From Semisulcospira habei (lineage: Eukaryota; Mollusca; Gastropoda; Semisulcospiridae), in assembly GCA_036245525.1 (NCBI GenBank), contig BTPG01000001.1, forward strand, positions 218,391,299 through 218,455,298: a stretch of DNA of 64,000 nt. Reading direction: 5' to 3'. The notes under the pieces were generated by a model. That model was given only the letters and a program-made list of their open reading frames with translations, was not told the origin of the DNA and ran no database searches. The first letter of the stretch is position 1. Every line of letters begins with the position of its first letter. This document shows positions 55,390-64,000 of this stretch, in pieces. The translations under genes were made by a program, and so were the position numbers.

Positions 55390-55441
55390 AGTAAGAGGCA
55401 TAGGTCCTCATGAGCGCCCACAAGAAGCAGGGGCTTATACC
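55390..55441. mobile_element. family E left half
   Basis: AGAGGCATAGGTCCTCATGA is intact and is followed by CAGGGGCTTATA only. Confidence 0.6.
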
Positions 55442-55727
55442 TTTTTCGAAGCATATTTCGAGCTGATGCCGTTTCCATGGCTTGTATTGAGACCATTAAC
55501 ATTTGTTTTCCTGAATCAGCGAAGATCATGGGAAATTCGGTCTACGATACCGTTAATTCCTTCGCTGTTTGGTTTCGCCACAAGCTCTCGGATCAACATA
55601 TCAATGTGGCTTTTCATATGTTTATGGCCAGAGGGCGTGGATTAGGCGACCTGACGTCTTCTGGTTGACACTTCGCATTAGAAGCAAAAGGGTGTGTTCT
55701 TCCACTGACCAGAGTTTATTCCATCTG

Positions 55728-55793
55728 CAAGAGGCATACACTGTCTTGAGCCCCTGCGACTGCATGGGCTCATGACAATCTATGTCTCTTGCT
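55728..55793. mobile_element. family E hairpin MITE
   Basis: AAGAGGCATACACTGTCTTG and CTCATGACAATCTATGTCTC; centre CCTGCGACTGCATGG. Confidence 0.72.
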
Positions 55794-55850
55794 TTAGTGG
55801 GGTTTGAATAATTTACATCACATCTTTGCCAGATGAATACAGGTGTATAG

Positions 55851-55924
55851 TATGTGCTAGTTTGTGATTTTGGACCTTACGGTTCTCGGTCGTAAGGTCC
55901 AAAAATCACTGACCAGCACACATA
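55851..55924. mobile_element. family A hairpin MITE, good copy
   Basis: TATGTGCTAGTTTGTGATTT and AAATCACTGACCAGCACACA; inner arms TTGGACCTTACG and CGTAAGGTCCAA; loop GTTCTCGGT. Confidence 0.8.
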
Positions 55925-56473
55925 TTTCACAGAGATTTTCACGCAGATAATTAACAAAATAAACGTATAAAACCCGACTGTGACAATATACACGCATAAT
56001 GTGAACTCGTATGACGTGGAAATGTATTCGTATTGAAAGCTTAGTCAACCGTGATGGGAATGAACCAGTGTTAACGGTAACGTATAGAGACTGCAATTAG
56101 GATACCTCTGATAATGTGGAGTTCTAATGACCCCTAAACTTTCTTTTAGCCGGAGCGTCTTTTTTTTTTTTCTTTTTTTTTTTAAACGGCGGTGGGTTGT
56201 TTTCATGCACCAGCTGCTGGATGACTCAGTCATGACTGACGACTGTAAAGAATGTTGGACCTGTGGTTCTTGAATGATAGCTAGCTCCTTTCATCAGGCA
56301 CTAATGTTGAGCATTCAGAGTCGATCCACCTTACTTTGACGTGCATCATGCTATGGCTAGGAACAAGCGACTGGCAAGACACCGGCAGATGGTCTATAAA
56401 GAAAAGACAGTGGTCGCTCAGATTAATTCTTCGTATGGTCATGAGTAGTCCCTCAGTCCAGCCTGTCCGTTCT
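55925..56473. other. unannotated spacer
   Basis: T-rich 56158-56183; nothing else recognised. Confidence 0.4.
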
Positions 56474-56540
56474 CCAAGAGGCATAGATATTCATGAGGCT
56501 CTGCAGTCGCAGGGGCTCATGAAAATCCATGCCTCTTGCT
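56474..56540. mobile_element. family E hairpin MITE
   Basis: AAGAGGCATAGATATTCATG and CATGAAAATCCATGCCTCTT; centre CTCTGCAGTCGCAGGGG. Confidence 0.77.
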
Positions 56541-56744
56541 GGAATAGTTTGACATCATTATTTTATATCCTCATAGTAAGCGATTCATCGGGGGTGAAGT
56601 TTTCGATTGTATCTTGCATCTGTTGTTTTCTCATGCCTCTGTCCGTCCCTCTAATGCTGCTGTTCTCGTTTAATTACTGCATTTCTTCCCTTTTAGGATG
56701 CTCAATACTACCCTTACCCCCCACCACTTCCGACCCATCTCTCC

Positions 56745-56800
56745 TTCCCCGCCGTGAGATGGCCTTAGTTGCCTGCTCGGCGTTAAACCCAAATAACTAA
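56745..56800 (+). mobile_element. 3-prime end of a SINE-like repeat (copy 2)
   Basis: CCGCCGTGAGATGGCCTTAG, then GCCTGCTCGGCGTTAAACCC, then AATAACTAACTAACC. It matches the minus strand at 2457-2514. About 90 bases of pyrimidine-rich DNA precede it and may be its body. Confidence 0.62.
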
Positions 56801-57116
56801 CTAACCTCTCGCCTTCCAAACACCTCCAACCAAACACTTCAAACTTTCAAGATTAATTTAGATGAATCACGTTGGGCTAAACTACCCGCACGGCCATCTG
56901 GCAAATACTTAATTACACCCCGGACGAGAAAGCGCTTCCTATGGCCAGCCAGCCGAGTTGTTTTTTCATCAGCAAGGAGAAAGAATCTTTTGTTTCGTGT
57001 TTCGGATAGAGGCGCCCCCCGCTTGTCCACAGAGAGATGAGACAAGTGGACACCAATCGTAGACGCAACACCATATGCCTTCCTCAGTCCGAGGAATATA
57101 GATGTGAATGAGATGA
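56801..57116. other. unannotated spacer
   Basis: Nothing recognised. Confidence 0.35.
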
Positions 57117-57219
57117 CTGTCCTAGGAAGGCAAAAGACAGCAAGTCCATTTTTGTGAAAAGCAAGATTTTCATTGTATTACAGTGAACATCTCGCTTTTC
57201 ACAAAAAGGACTTGATGTG
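57117..57219. mobile_element. family F hairpin MITE, copy 2
   Basis: AGACAGCAAGTCCATTTTTG and ACAAAAAGGACTTGATGTG pair, with inner arms GTGAAAAGCAAGAT and ATCTCGCTTTTCAC. The outer CTGCCCTGTG block of copy 1 is not kept. Confidence 0.72.
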
Positions 57220-57383
57220 TTTAAATATGTAGGGAAGAACTGGCATCCATCTGTAAAACCGCACCGCTTTTTTTTTTTGGTGCTCATGAGACTGGGTGGA
57301 GGAAGACTGTTCTTGTTGCGAATCTTGCCTGGTCAGATGAGTGGACATGCTTGTCCTGAACATCCTCCTTTGCCTAGAAATCT

Positions 57384-57428
57384 CATAAGCCTGCAGGAGC
57401 CCACGATAATCCACATGTCTTGCAGATG
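57384..57428. mobile_element. family E piece
   Basis: CATAAGCCTGCAGGAGCCCA and CGATAATCCACATGTCTTGC; outer left arm missing. Confidence 0.45.
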
Positions 57429-57678
57429 ACTGCTTTCTGTAGCGCTTGACAATGGATGGTCAAGAGAAATGAAAACATGTCCTGCGAAGCTTGGTCACTC
57501 GGGATCACGACCCATGAAATTGTGTCCGCTGTGTTCCTTTTTGTGAGAAACTGTGTTATCTCCAACTGGGACCTTCAATTCAGTCTTTCTCTTGGAGTTT
57601 GGGAGCTATCAGATTTAAGTCTTGAATATAACGTCTTCAAAATTTTGGATCTTTTGCTGACTATGTGATATATATTAG

Positions 57679-57745
57679 CAAGAGGCAAAGATCCTCATGA
57701 ACCCCCTCAGAATGCGGGGGCGCATGAGGATTTAGGCCTCTTGCA
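57679..57745. mobile_element. family E hairpin MITE
   Basis: AAGAGGCAAAGATCCTCATG and CATGAGGATTTAGGCCTCTT; centre CCCTCAGAATGCGGGGG. Confidence 0.75.
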
Positions 57746-58214
57746 GCTGAGTGGTTTTCTCCCAACGACTTTTATTACAAATTAGCCTGACTGTGTTATC
57801 CTGCTAAGATATGACATTTGAGCCAAAACGGCTTCTTAATCAAGAGTTGTTTGTGTTGAATAAAGGTGTGGCCTGAAGGCAAAACAGTTAATTTTTCTCA
57901 ATAACGCTCATTTTGCCGCAGTGAACGTGCAGACGGCGCAGGCTGGCCTCGGGTGAAAACAGTGAAGGCACTAATGAAGGAAGCAATAGAGAGGTCTTCA
58001 ACGTTTCCAAAGTTTAATTTGTTCCTTTTTGTTTCGTGCTGTTTTGTAATTAAAAATTGGAGAGGAGGGGCACATTTTCCACGCTCACTGTTTGATCGTT
58101 CACTGTCTGAGACTCCCAAACAATGTCAGCACGCATACCAGCGAGCAGACCACCCGTTTAGGGCCGACGCCGAGCTTAGCTGCCTGGCGCACGGTCGTGC
58201 CGCGTATCTTTTCT
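57746..58214. other. unannotated spacer
   Basis: Nothing recognised. Confidence 0.4.
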
Positions 58215-58215
58215 T

Positions 58216-58322
58216 TAACTCCTTTACTGCTGAGGCAAGGCGAACGCGACCCAGCTGTAAGAGACATAAACCCTCATGAGCCCCCGCAGTCGCGGGGCCT
58301 CACGAGGATTTATGTATCTTGT
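58216..58322. mobile_element. family E hairpin MITE, TTAA left end
   Basis: TTAACTCCTTTACTGCTGAG at 58216, core 58257-58322 (AGACATAAACCCTCATGAGC, CCTCACGAGGATTTATGTAT), centre CCGCAGTCGCGG. Confidence 0.77.
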
Positions 58323-58614
58323 TAGTCATATGTTTTTTTATGCCTATTTTATTCTTTTTGGGTCCCATTTACATCTGTTCCTTCAAGCGATTGTCGGTCA
58401 GAGTGCAGTGGTCCTCGTCGCCCAACCTTATCGCTACACTACCCCAAGCAGACCTCCAAGCTTCCCTCTCCCATTCCCTCCTCGACTATTCACAAACCCT
58501 GTTCTTTGGATTCCTACGTTTGCCCTAGTCATACAAACCAGCGTCTTTTCTGTGCACTGCTTATTTCATGTTCCTTTCGCTTCCTGAGGCAAACGAAATA
58601 TACTAACGTGGTTT

Positions 58615-58745
58615 GGTTGGTTGGTCGTACATTGCTTTACGTCCCTCCAGCAACAAGACTTTCTCAGGACGTACATGCGCCGCTGGAAAAAAACAACAAA
58701 CAACTTAACAGACTATTGAATGTATGTCGCCAACCGGTCTAAAAA
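58615..58745 (+). mobile_element. family G partial copy
   Basis: AGCAACAAGACTTTCTCAGG and TTGAATGTATGTCGCCAACC follow the same order as in the arms of the 60-kb foldback. TTGGTTGGTTGG precedes it, where the right foldback arm has TTGATTGATTG on its complement. Confidence 0.65.
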
Positions 58746-58877
58746 TACCAACACGGCAGAATCCTTTCGCATCATCCATTACGCACCACAAATAATTCTT
58801 GCAAAATGGACAAACTTTGACAGCAAAAGGGTAGTGCCTAATTTCCTGAGCGCCAAGGTAAACAATCACGGTCGTTT

Positions 58878-58985
58878 AAGAAAAACAGAAGATAGTGGTA
58901 GAAAACCCTTTAAAATAGAAACAAATAACGACGTTTCGGATCAAAGATCCTTCCTCAGGTGACATGGAAACAAACGTAGAACAGA
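58878..58985 (-). mobile_element. Penelope-type terminal repeat copy, hammerhead-like motif
   Basis: On the minus strand CTGAGGA (58958-58952), a perfect 5-bp stem GGATC/GATCC with a 3-base loop (58950-58938), and GAAAC (58937-58933) followed by GTC reproduce the order of a minimal hammerhead ribozyme core (CUGANGA, stem II, GAAA). Such motifs are known from Penelope-like terminal repeats. Cleavage activity is not shown here. A related copy lies at 61078-61172. Confidence 0.55.
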
Positions 58986-59040
58986 AAAGAACACCAGAAA
59001 GAAAAGACGTCATCCTGTATAGAGAGAATTTAGAATGACG

Positions 59041-59115
59041 TAAAAATAAAAAAAAATAAAAAAAAACAAAAAAAAAAAAAAACAAAAAAAAAAACACACA
59101 CACACACACACACAT
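59041..59115. repeat. A-rich and (CA)n low complexity
   Basis: Poly-A with C interruptions followed by ten CA units. A second short CA run is at 59229-59248. Confidence 0.88.
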
Positions 59116-59548
59116 AATGACGCAAATACACATGCACAAAACACGTAGCACAAAACTTACGTCTATATACATACACGTCACTGCATACATTCGCATTCAC
59201 TCGTGCCTACTGCAGCTCACGCACATGCACACACACACACACACACATGAACACAAAACCCTCAGACTGGGTGACCTACCATTTTATGTGAAAATGGGTT
59301 CCCATATTTCTATTTATTCTAGGGCTCTGGAGTTGATGCCAATGTTTAGAACTCACCTTATAACTAAGCTCTACAACTTAAAATAAAATAGACATTTTCT
59401 AGAAACAGAGCCACTGGATGGAAAAAAAATGGGTGTTTACCCCAAAAGTGGGTGCCTCTCACACAAAACTGGGATTACAGTGAAAATACCTCACTAAAGA
59501 TACCTTTGGTTGATTTTACTATTATGATTATTTGAGTGGGGTTGTAAG

Positions 59549-59623
59549 GGGGTTGGGGGGGGGGGGGAGAAGTGTGTGTGTGTGGGGGGCGGGGCGGGTG
59601 GGGGGGGGGGGGAGAGGGGGTCA
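59549..59623. repeat. G-rich tract
   Basis: Several G-runs of 6-13 with a GTGTGT insert. Confidence 0.9.
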
Positions 59624-59961
59624 TCACTTTTGGTTTATAGAGCTGCTCAATGCACTCTTATGAATGAAAGAGTTTCATTATCAGTGGAATCAGTAGGTCA
59701 TTTCAGAGGCGCACACTGAGTTGCACGTCAAACCACTCACAAATACTCATTTGGAGTGCACCAGATGGATCCAGTTGGCAAAGTCCCACATTCCACACTA
59801 TAGGACAGCTAAGACTGAAAAGCAATCGTGGCGTTTATGGCGCGGTACAAGGTTTAAAACTAAGAAAATGTTGTTTTTAGAAGCGTGTCGGGCAAAAGTT
59901 TTTATGAAAACTGTTTTAAAACCTCTTTTAACTCAACTTTTCTTAATGTTAAAAGTGTTTT

Positions 59962-60697
59962 ATTGTACATTACTTAACGTCCCGACAGCAACAAGGCTTT
60001 CTCAGGACGTGCCTGCACTGCTTGTGAAAAAACAACAACTAAACAGAACATTGAATGTATATCGCCAGCCGGTCAAATACATTAAATAAACCTAACACAT
60101 GGGGCCTACATAAAGCTAAGACCATTTAGCAACACACATCCAATATCAAGAGCTACAGGCAGTGCAGACAGTAGGGAGAGTTTTAAAAAGTCAAATACAG
60201 GTGAATGGACAAAGGGCCGACAGAGACACATGCCCCAGAATAGAGAGAAAAACCCACCCTGTGGGGCTGACCAGGGTGCCCCTGGGAAATAAAAAGTAGT
60301 TAACCCCACCCAAGTCCCCCAGGGCAGACCCGGGTGGGGTTAAAAGTGTTTTAATTTACAAGCATGTCGTAACTGATATGCATCTATTCCAACGTATAGT
60401 GCTGGATATTTTTCTCTATATTCCGGGGGCATGTGTTTCTGTCTACCCTTGGTCCATTCACCTGCATTTTCCTTTTTTAAACTCTCCCTACTGTCTGCGC
60501 TGCCTGTGGCTCTTGATATTCGATGTGTGTTGCTAAATGGTCTTAGCTTTATTTAGGCCCCATGTCGTAGGTTTTATTTAACGTATTGGACCGGCTGGCG
60601 ACATACATTCAATATTCTGTTGAGTTTTTGTCACTAGCAGTGCAGGCACGTCCTGAGAAAGTCTTGTTGCTGTCGGGACGTTAAGCTATGTACAATC
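59962..60697. mobile_element. family G foldback element, 736 bp
   Basis: The left arm (59962-60253) and right arm (60408-60697) are about 290-bp inverted repeats, over 90 percent alike by eye. For example, GCAACAAGGCTTTCTCAGGA and TCCTGAGAAAGTCTTGTTGC, and GGCAGTGCAGACAGTAGGGA and TCCCTACTGTCTGCGCTGCC. The 154-bp loop contains a separate TTAA palindrome. No ORF with a domain is present. Confidence 0.85.
60300..60343. mobile_element. TTAA palindrome in the foldback loop
   Basis: TTAACCCCACCCAAGTCCCC to GACCCGGGTGGGGTTAA, 44 bp, TTAA at each end. It uses the same end logic as the MITE families but is very short. Confidence 0.6.
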
Positions 60698-61077
60698 AAT
60701 CAACCTTCCTTCAAACGGACAGCATTCACACAAATAATACTTTACTATTACATCAGAAAATGGCCCATCCAAGCCTGCACTCTTTTAACTGCACTAAACG
60801 ACTGACTGGTGCAGACGACGCATGAAACGACGCTGACTCTGTGACGTCATTTCCATTCAATCAATTTGTGCATACAATCCAAAAGGAGATGCGGCATTGA
60901 TAACATCGACAAACCTACAAAATAAAGCAACAGGTTCAACCAAAAGGTCGGGCAGGACAAAAGACAACAGCAGCCTCACCCAAAGTCTAAACGTCCTCTC
61001 TTACAATGCGCACTCATACAATCACTTCACTTCTTAGCAACCGGCGCACGAATATAATTATAGGCTAAGTCAAACTA
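60698..61077. other. unannotated spacer
   Basis: Nothing recognised. Confidence 0.4.
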
Positions 61078-61172
61078 AAACAGAAGATAGTGGCGAAAAA
61101 CCCTTTAAAATAGAAACAAAGAACGACGTTTCAGATCAAATATTCTTCATCTGACATGGAAACAAACGTAGA
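61078..61172 (-). mobile_element. Penelope-type terminal repeat copy, decayed hammerhead-like motif
   Basis: CAGAAGATAGTGGCGAAAAA and CCCTTTAAAATAGAAACAAA match 58885-58924 in order and orientation. On the minus strand the core reads CAGATGA ... GAAAC GTC, with a U-to-A type change in the CUGANGA box and a poor stem II. It is about 700 bp downstream of the Penelope-like ORF stop and in the same orientation, fitting its 3-prime terminal repeat. Confidence 0.55.
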
Positions 61173-61711
61173 AAACGTATAGGCTAAGTCCCTGGTGAAC
61201 GTATACATGAATCTCAAATCTGCCACTAGACATCACCTTTCTCCACATCACCCCGGAAGTACATTACAACTCAACACTTTTTTTTAACAAAACAACCACA
61301 CCCTCAAATAACAAACCTAATTCTGTAGAAACATAAACAATTTACTCCCTAAAACAACAAAATATCCCCCCTGACCCATATCAGCTATGAAGTTATTTAT
61401 AGCTAGCTGAGAAGGGTGATGTAATACATACACGCTCATTTTCAGGGTTCTGTGTCACAACACACACACACACATTGCTGGGAGGGACAAGTTTTCAAAC
61501 ACACTACCGGCGTGTCTGTTAAACACAAAAGTGCATGTGTTAACGCCAAAATGAGAAAAACGGATTTTTTTACTTTTTATGAATCTTTACCGCAAGACAA
61601 TGCAGAAACAACCCTCAGAAAAAATGGGTGTCTGACTTGGAAACCCAGAATTATACACATACCCAGTTTCCATAAGGATGGTAAAGACAGTCACCCGTTT
61701 TAGGTCTTTCG

Positions 61712-61713
<2 letters not shown>
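61173..61713. other. probable 3-prime region of the Penelope-like element
   Basis: No frame or repeat. Ownership is inferred from lying between the ORF-side CA array and the terminal-repeat copy. Confidence 0.35.

Positions 61714-61802
<89 letters not shown>
61714..61802. repeat. (CA)n microsatellite, 44 units
   Basis: Uninterrupted CA array 74 bases from the stop codon of the Penelope-like ORF. Confidence 0.96.
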
Positions 61803-61804
<2 letters not shown>

Positions 61805-61875
61805 AAAGGTAGCATCCAGTATCAACAGTGAGGTCAAGCCTGGCACCAACTACCCATCAGGCCGAGCATACATCC

Positions 61876-64000
61876 CTAGGGGCGAATGTTCAAGCCGCGC
61901 GGATGGTAAGTGCCAAGCCTGTCCGCGAAAAAGGATTCTGTCATTTTGCGGCGGATGAAGTGGGATGTATTTTGCCAAAGGATGCGTATGCTGAAATGTG
62001 TGAGGCTATGAGGCGGTTCGTTGAAATGACGTCCAACCTGGTTGTTGTATCCGAGGCGGATCGAACGAACATGCTCCTCGCAGCGTTCAGGGAGTGTACG
62101 GTATGTCTCCCCCACATACAACATCTTTGGGCAGTGAGAACATGAGATGACATAGACAATATCCGATGACTGGCATGTGAATGATCGGTGGACATGAAAA
62201 GATGACAGGGGTCCGGTGATGACGGGGGATGTGTTGATGTACGGACATGCTTTGCAGTGTGGTTGCTGACAAGGGTGTGTGCCAGGTGGTAAGGTGTTAG
62301 ATGCGCGAAGTGAACTGTGAACAAGATGATCGCTTAGGTTAGTGTCACGTTTGTAAGCGACCAGCGGAGGCTCAGGAAATATGTCTTTCAATACTGTGTC
62401 ATTCTGAATGATGTGGAAGTTCCTGAGGAGAATGTTTTTGATGGGGATGTTGTGAGGATGATACGTGATACACAGGACCGGCCGGTCCTCTGCAGCACTG
62501 TGAGTTTTCTCCCTCAAAGCTTCACTTCTGCTTGTGGCCTCAGCCTTAGAACGAGCGGTGTTGACGATGTCTTGGGGGTATCCCTGGTGTGAGAAGAAAG
62601 TGGCCATGGTTTGGGTCTGGTTGGTGAAGTCGTCGTCGCTGCTGCAGATCCGACGGAGTCGCAGAAATTGGGAGAATGGGATACCGTTTTTGGTGGCGGC
62701 AGGATGGCCTGATGAAAACTGCAGGTAAGTGTGGGCGTCGGTGGGCTTGTAATGGACGGTAGTATGGAGTCTGTCAGAGTCGGCTTTGGTGGATATTCGG
62801 ATGTCGAGGAAGGGCACAGACTCCTCGGAAATCTCATGCGTGAATCGGAGAGACGGATGAAACGATGAGATGAAATTGATGAATTGAAGTGTGTCAGTCA
62901 TGCTTCTTGAGGTGACGCCCAAGCAGTCGTCGATGTAGCGCTTGAAGAGATCTGGCAGAGGTCCAGTGTATTGAGTGAAAATCTTCTCCTCCACGTAGCC
63001 CACAAACAGACAGGCATAGGAGGGCCCCATTTTAGTGCCCATGGCGACTCCTTTTTTCTGTTTGTAGTGCTGACCCATAAATTGAAAGGAGTTCATGGAC
63101 AGCACCAGTTCGGCTAAGCGGAGGATGGTTGTGGTGTCGATCTTCAGATGATGTTTGCAGATGAAATGTTTCAATGCTATTAGGCCGTCTTCATTAGGGA
63201 TGTTGGTGTAAAGAGCCTCTATGTCCATAGTGAATAAAATCTTGTGTGTTGCTGCGTCAGGGAAGGTGAAGCGATCCAAAAGGTGAAGGGCGTGGTTAGT
63301 ATCTTTTACATATGTGGGAAGAGCACGGACCAACGGCTGGAGGACGGAGTCGATGAACTGGGATATAAGCTCTGTGGGACAAGAGCAAGCCGAAACAATG
63401 GGGCGACCCGGTGTGTCTGGTTTGCGGATTTTAGGGAGGACGTAGAATCTTGGCTCCTTAGGCTCCCTCACCACGAGCGAACTGGCCTGCGATGGTAATC
63501 CTCCCGCAGTAATGGCGATGGTAATGGTTTGCCTCACCACTTTGTTGTCAGACGCGGTTGTCTTAGCAGGGATAGGTAGGTAGAACTCGCCGTCCTGTAA
63601 CTGACGTTCAACCTCTTTGACGTACAGATCCCTACGCCAAACTACTACCGCGCCACCTTTATCCGCTGGTTTAATGACGATGTCATCACGTTTCTTCATT
63701 TCCTGAAGAGTCTTCATATCGGCTGTGGTCATGTTAAAATGCTTGACTGGCTTAGATCTGATCATGGCCACGTCATCTTCACATCTGTTGATGTATCTTT
63801 CCAAGGCTTTGAATTCACCTACTTTTGGCGTCCACATGCTCGGTTGATAAGGAAAAGACAACTTGTCGTCGTCGTCATCACCACTGGTGTTCTGGTGAGG
63901 GGCTCGAACACCGCCAAAGTGGGCTGCTAGGCGGAGTCGGCGGAAATATTGTTGAACATCAAGCAAAGTGGAAACGTGATCAGCTCTAGGCTTTAAAGGA
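61876..64000 (-). CDS. Penelope-like element RT/GIY-YIG protein, N-terminus beyond window
   Basis: Penelope-like elements couple a telomerase-related reverse transcriptase to a GIY-YIG endonuclease. The frame is open for 708 codons to the window edge without an obvious start, so it continues outside. Order: DIVIKPADKGGAVVVWRRDL (63640-63695), FYVLPKIRKPDTPGRPIVSA, FTMDIEALYTNIPNEDGL (motif A), KKGVAMGTKMGPSYACLFVG (motif B), LFKRYIDDCLGVT (catalytic YIDD, 62923-62940), VPFLDIRIS; a Cys cluster PCQQPHCKACPYI; then DIVYVISCSHCPKMLYVGET (GIY-YIG core, 62099-62160), RCEEHVRSIR and MTESFFADRLG with the conserved glutamate. Ends GLNIRP-stop. No frameshift or internal stop, unlike nearly every LINE here, so it is young or recently active. 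Confidence 0.93.
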   Translation of the reverse strand, partial: PLKPRADHVSTLLDVQQYFRRLRLAAHFGGVRAPHQNTSGDDDDDKLSFPYQPSMWTPKVGEFKALERYINRCEDDVAMIRSKPVKHFNMTTADMKTLQEMKKRDDIVIKPADKGGAVVVWRRDLYVKEVERQLQDGEFYLPIPAKTTASDNKVVRQTITIAITAGGLPSQASSLVVREPKEPRFYVLPKIRKPDTPGRPIVSACSCPTELISQFIDSVLQPLVRALPTYVKDTNHALHLLDRFTFPDAATHKILFTMDIEALYTNIPNEDGLIALKHFICKHHLKIDTTTILRLAELVLSMNSFQFMGQHYKQKKGVAMGTKMGPSYACLFVGYVEEKIFTQYTGPLPDLFKRYIDDCLGVTSRSMTDTLQFINFISSFHPSLRFTHEISEESVPFLDIRISTKADSDRLHTTVHYKPTDAHTYLQFSSGHPAATKNGIPFSQFLRLRRICSSDDDFTNQTQTMATFFSHQGYPQDIVNTARSKAEATSRSEALREKTHSAAEDRPVLCITYHPHNIPIKNILLRNFHIIQNDTVLKDIFPEPPLVAYKRDTNLSDHLVHSSLRASNTLPPGTHPCQQPHCKACPYINTSPVITGPLSSFHVHRSFTCQSSDIVYVISCSHCPKMLYVGETYRTLPERCEEHVRSIRLGYNNQVGRHFNEPPHSLTHFSIRILWQNTSHFIRRKMTESFFADRLGTYHPRGLNIRP

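Overview
The window looks like intergenic DNA from an animal nuclear genome, probably a marine invertebrate. A mollusc, possibly a gastropod, is a low-confidence guess from the overall repeat style. It holds no bacterial operons, no ribosome-binding-site-led genes and no recognisable host exon. Recognisable protein coding belongs to retroelements: LINE remnants, one long LINE open frame and one Penelope-like element that is open to the window edge. tRNA-derived SINEs with Pol III boxes, long (CA)/(CT)/(TA) microsatellites and many short hairpin elements fill most of the rest.

Layout. 0-9 kb: hairpin MITEs, two CT arrays around a tRNA-SINE, a large GT array and a GATCGG-rich DNA-transposon-like unit. 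9.8-14.3 kb: I-clade-like LINE on the minus strand (endonuclease, reverse transcriptase, RNase H) with its 5-prime region. 15-16.8 kb: MITEs, one carrying an 11-copy 42-bp satellite. 16.9-18.66 kb: decayed CR1/Rex1-like LINE pieces. 19.9-25.7 kb: a 5.8-kb inverted repeat with arms of 1.1-1.3 kb whose loop holds an I-like LINE (plus) and an L2-like LINE (minus). 26-34 kb: mostly MITEs and microsatellites. 34.0-36.0 kb: LINE with a 613-codon RT frame (minus). 37-43.5 kb: MITEs. 43.5-46.0 kb: decayed L2-like LINE (plus). 46-58.3 kb: the densest MITE field plus two head-to-tail SINEs. 58.6-61.2 kb: foldback element and Penelope-type terminal repeats. 61.9-64.0 kb: Penelope-like RT/GIY-YIG ORF (minus).

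Hairpin families, lettered here for reference. A: about 70 bp, arm begins GTGCTGGTCTGTGATTTT. B: about 200 bp with a 90-96 bp near-perfect core, arm TTCAAGGGTRGTGCCAGA. C: about 85 bp, arm CTGTCGGTAGCGATTTTGG. D: about 80 bp, arm TCGAGACGTGCCGCATCCGG. E: about 190 bp with a 65-bp core, arm AGAGGCATAGATTCTCATGA, about 40 copies or pieces. F: about 100 bp, arm GACAGCAAGTCCATTTTTGT. G: a larger foldback near 60 kb. H: arm CCAATGCGCAAAGGCC or related GGGCCGACGTCGG. Complete B, C, D and E copies run from one TTAA to another and often start TTAACCC or TTAACTC. This is the signature of piggyBac-type target choice, so one transposase supplied from elsewhere could have moved several families.

How the parts relate. 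The SINE tails at 53 kb resemble the L2-like LINE tails, which suggests LINE-driven SINE movement. The Penelope ORF and the hammerhead-like repeats at 58.9 and 61.1 kb share orientation. No transposase gene for the hairpin families is present. All clade names come from reading motifs by eye, without a database search.
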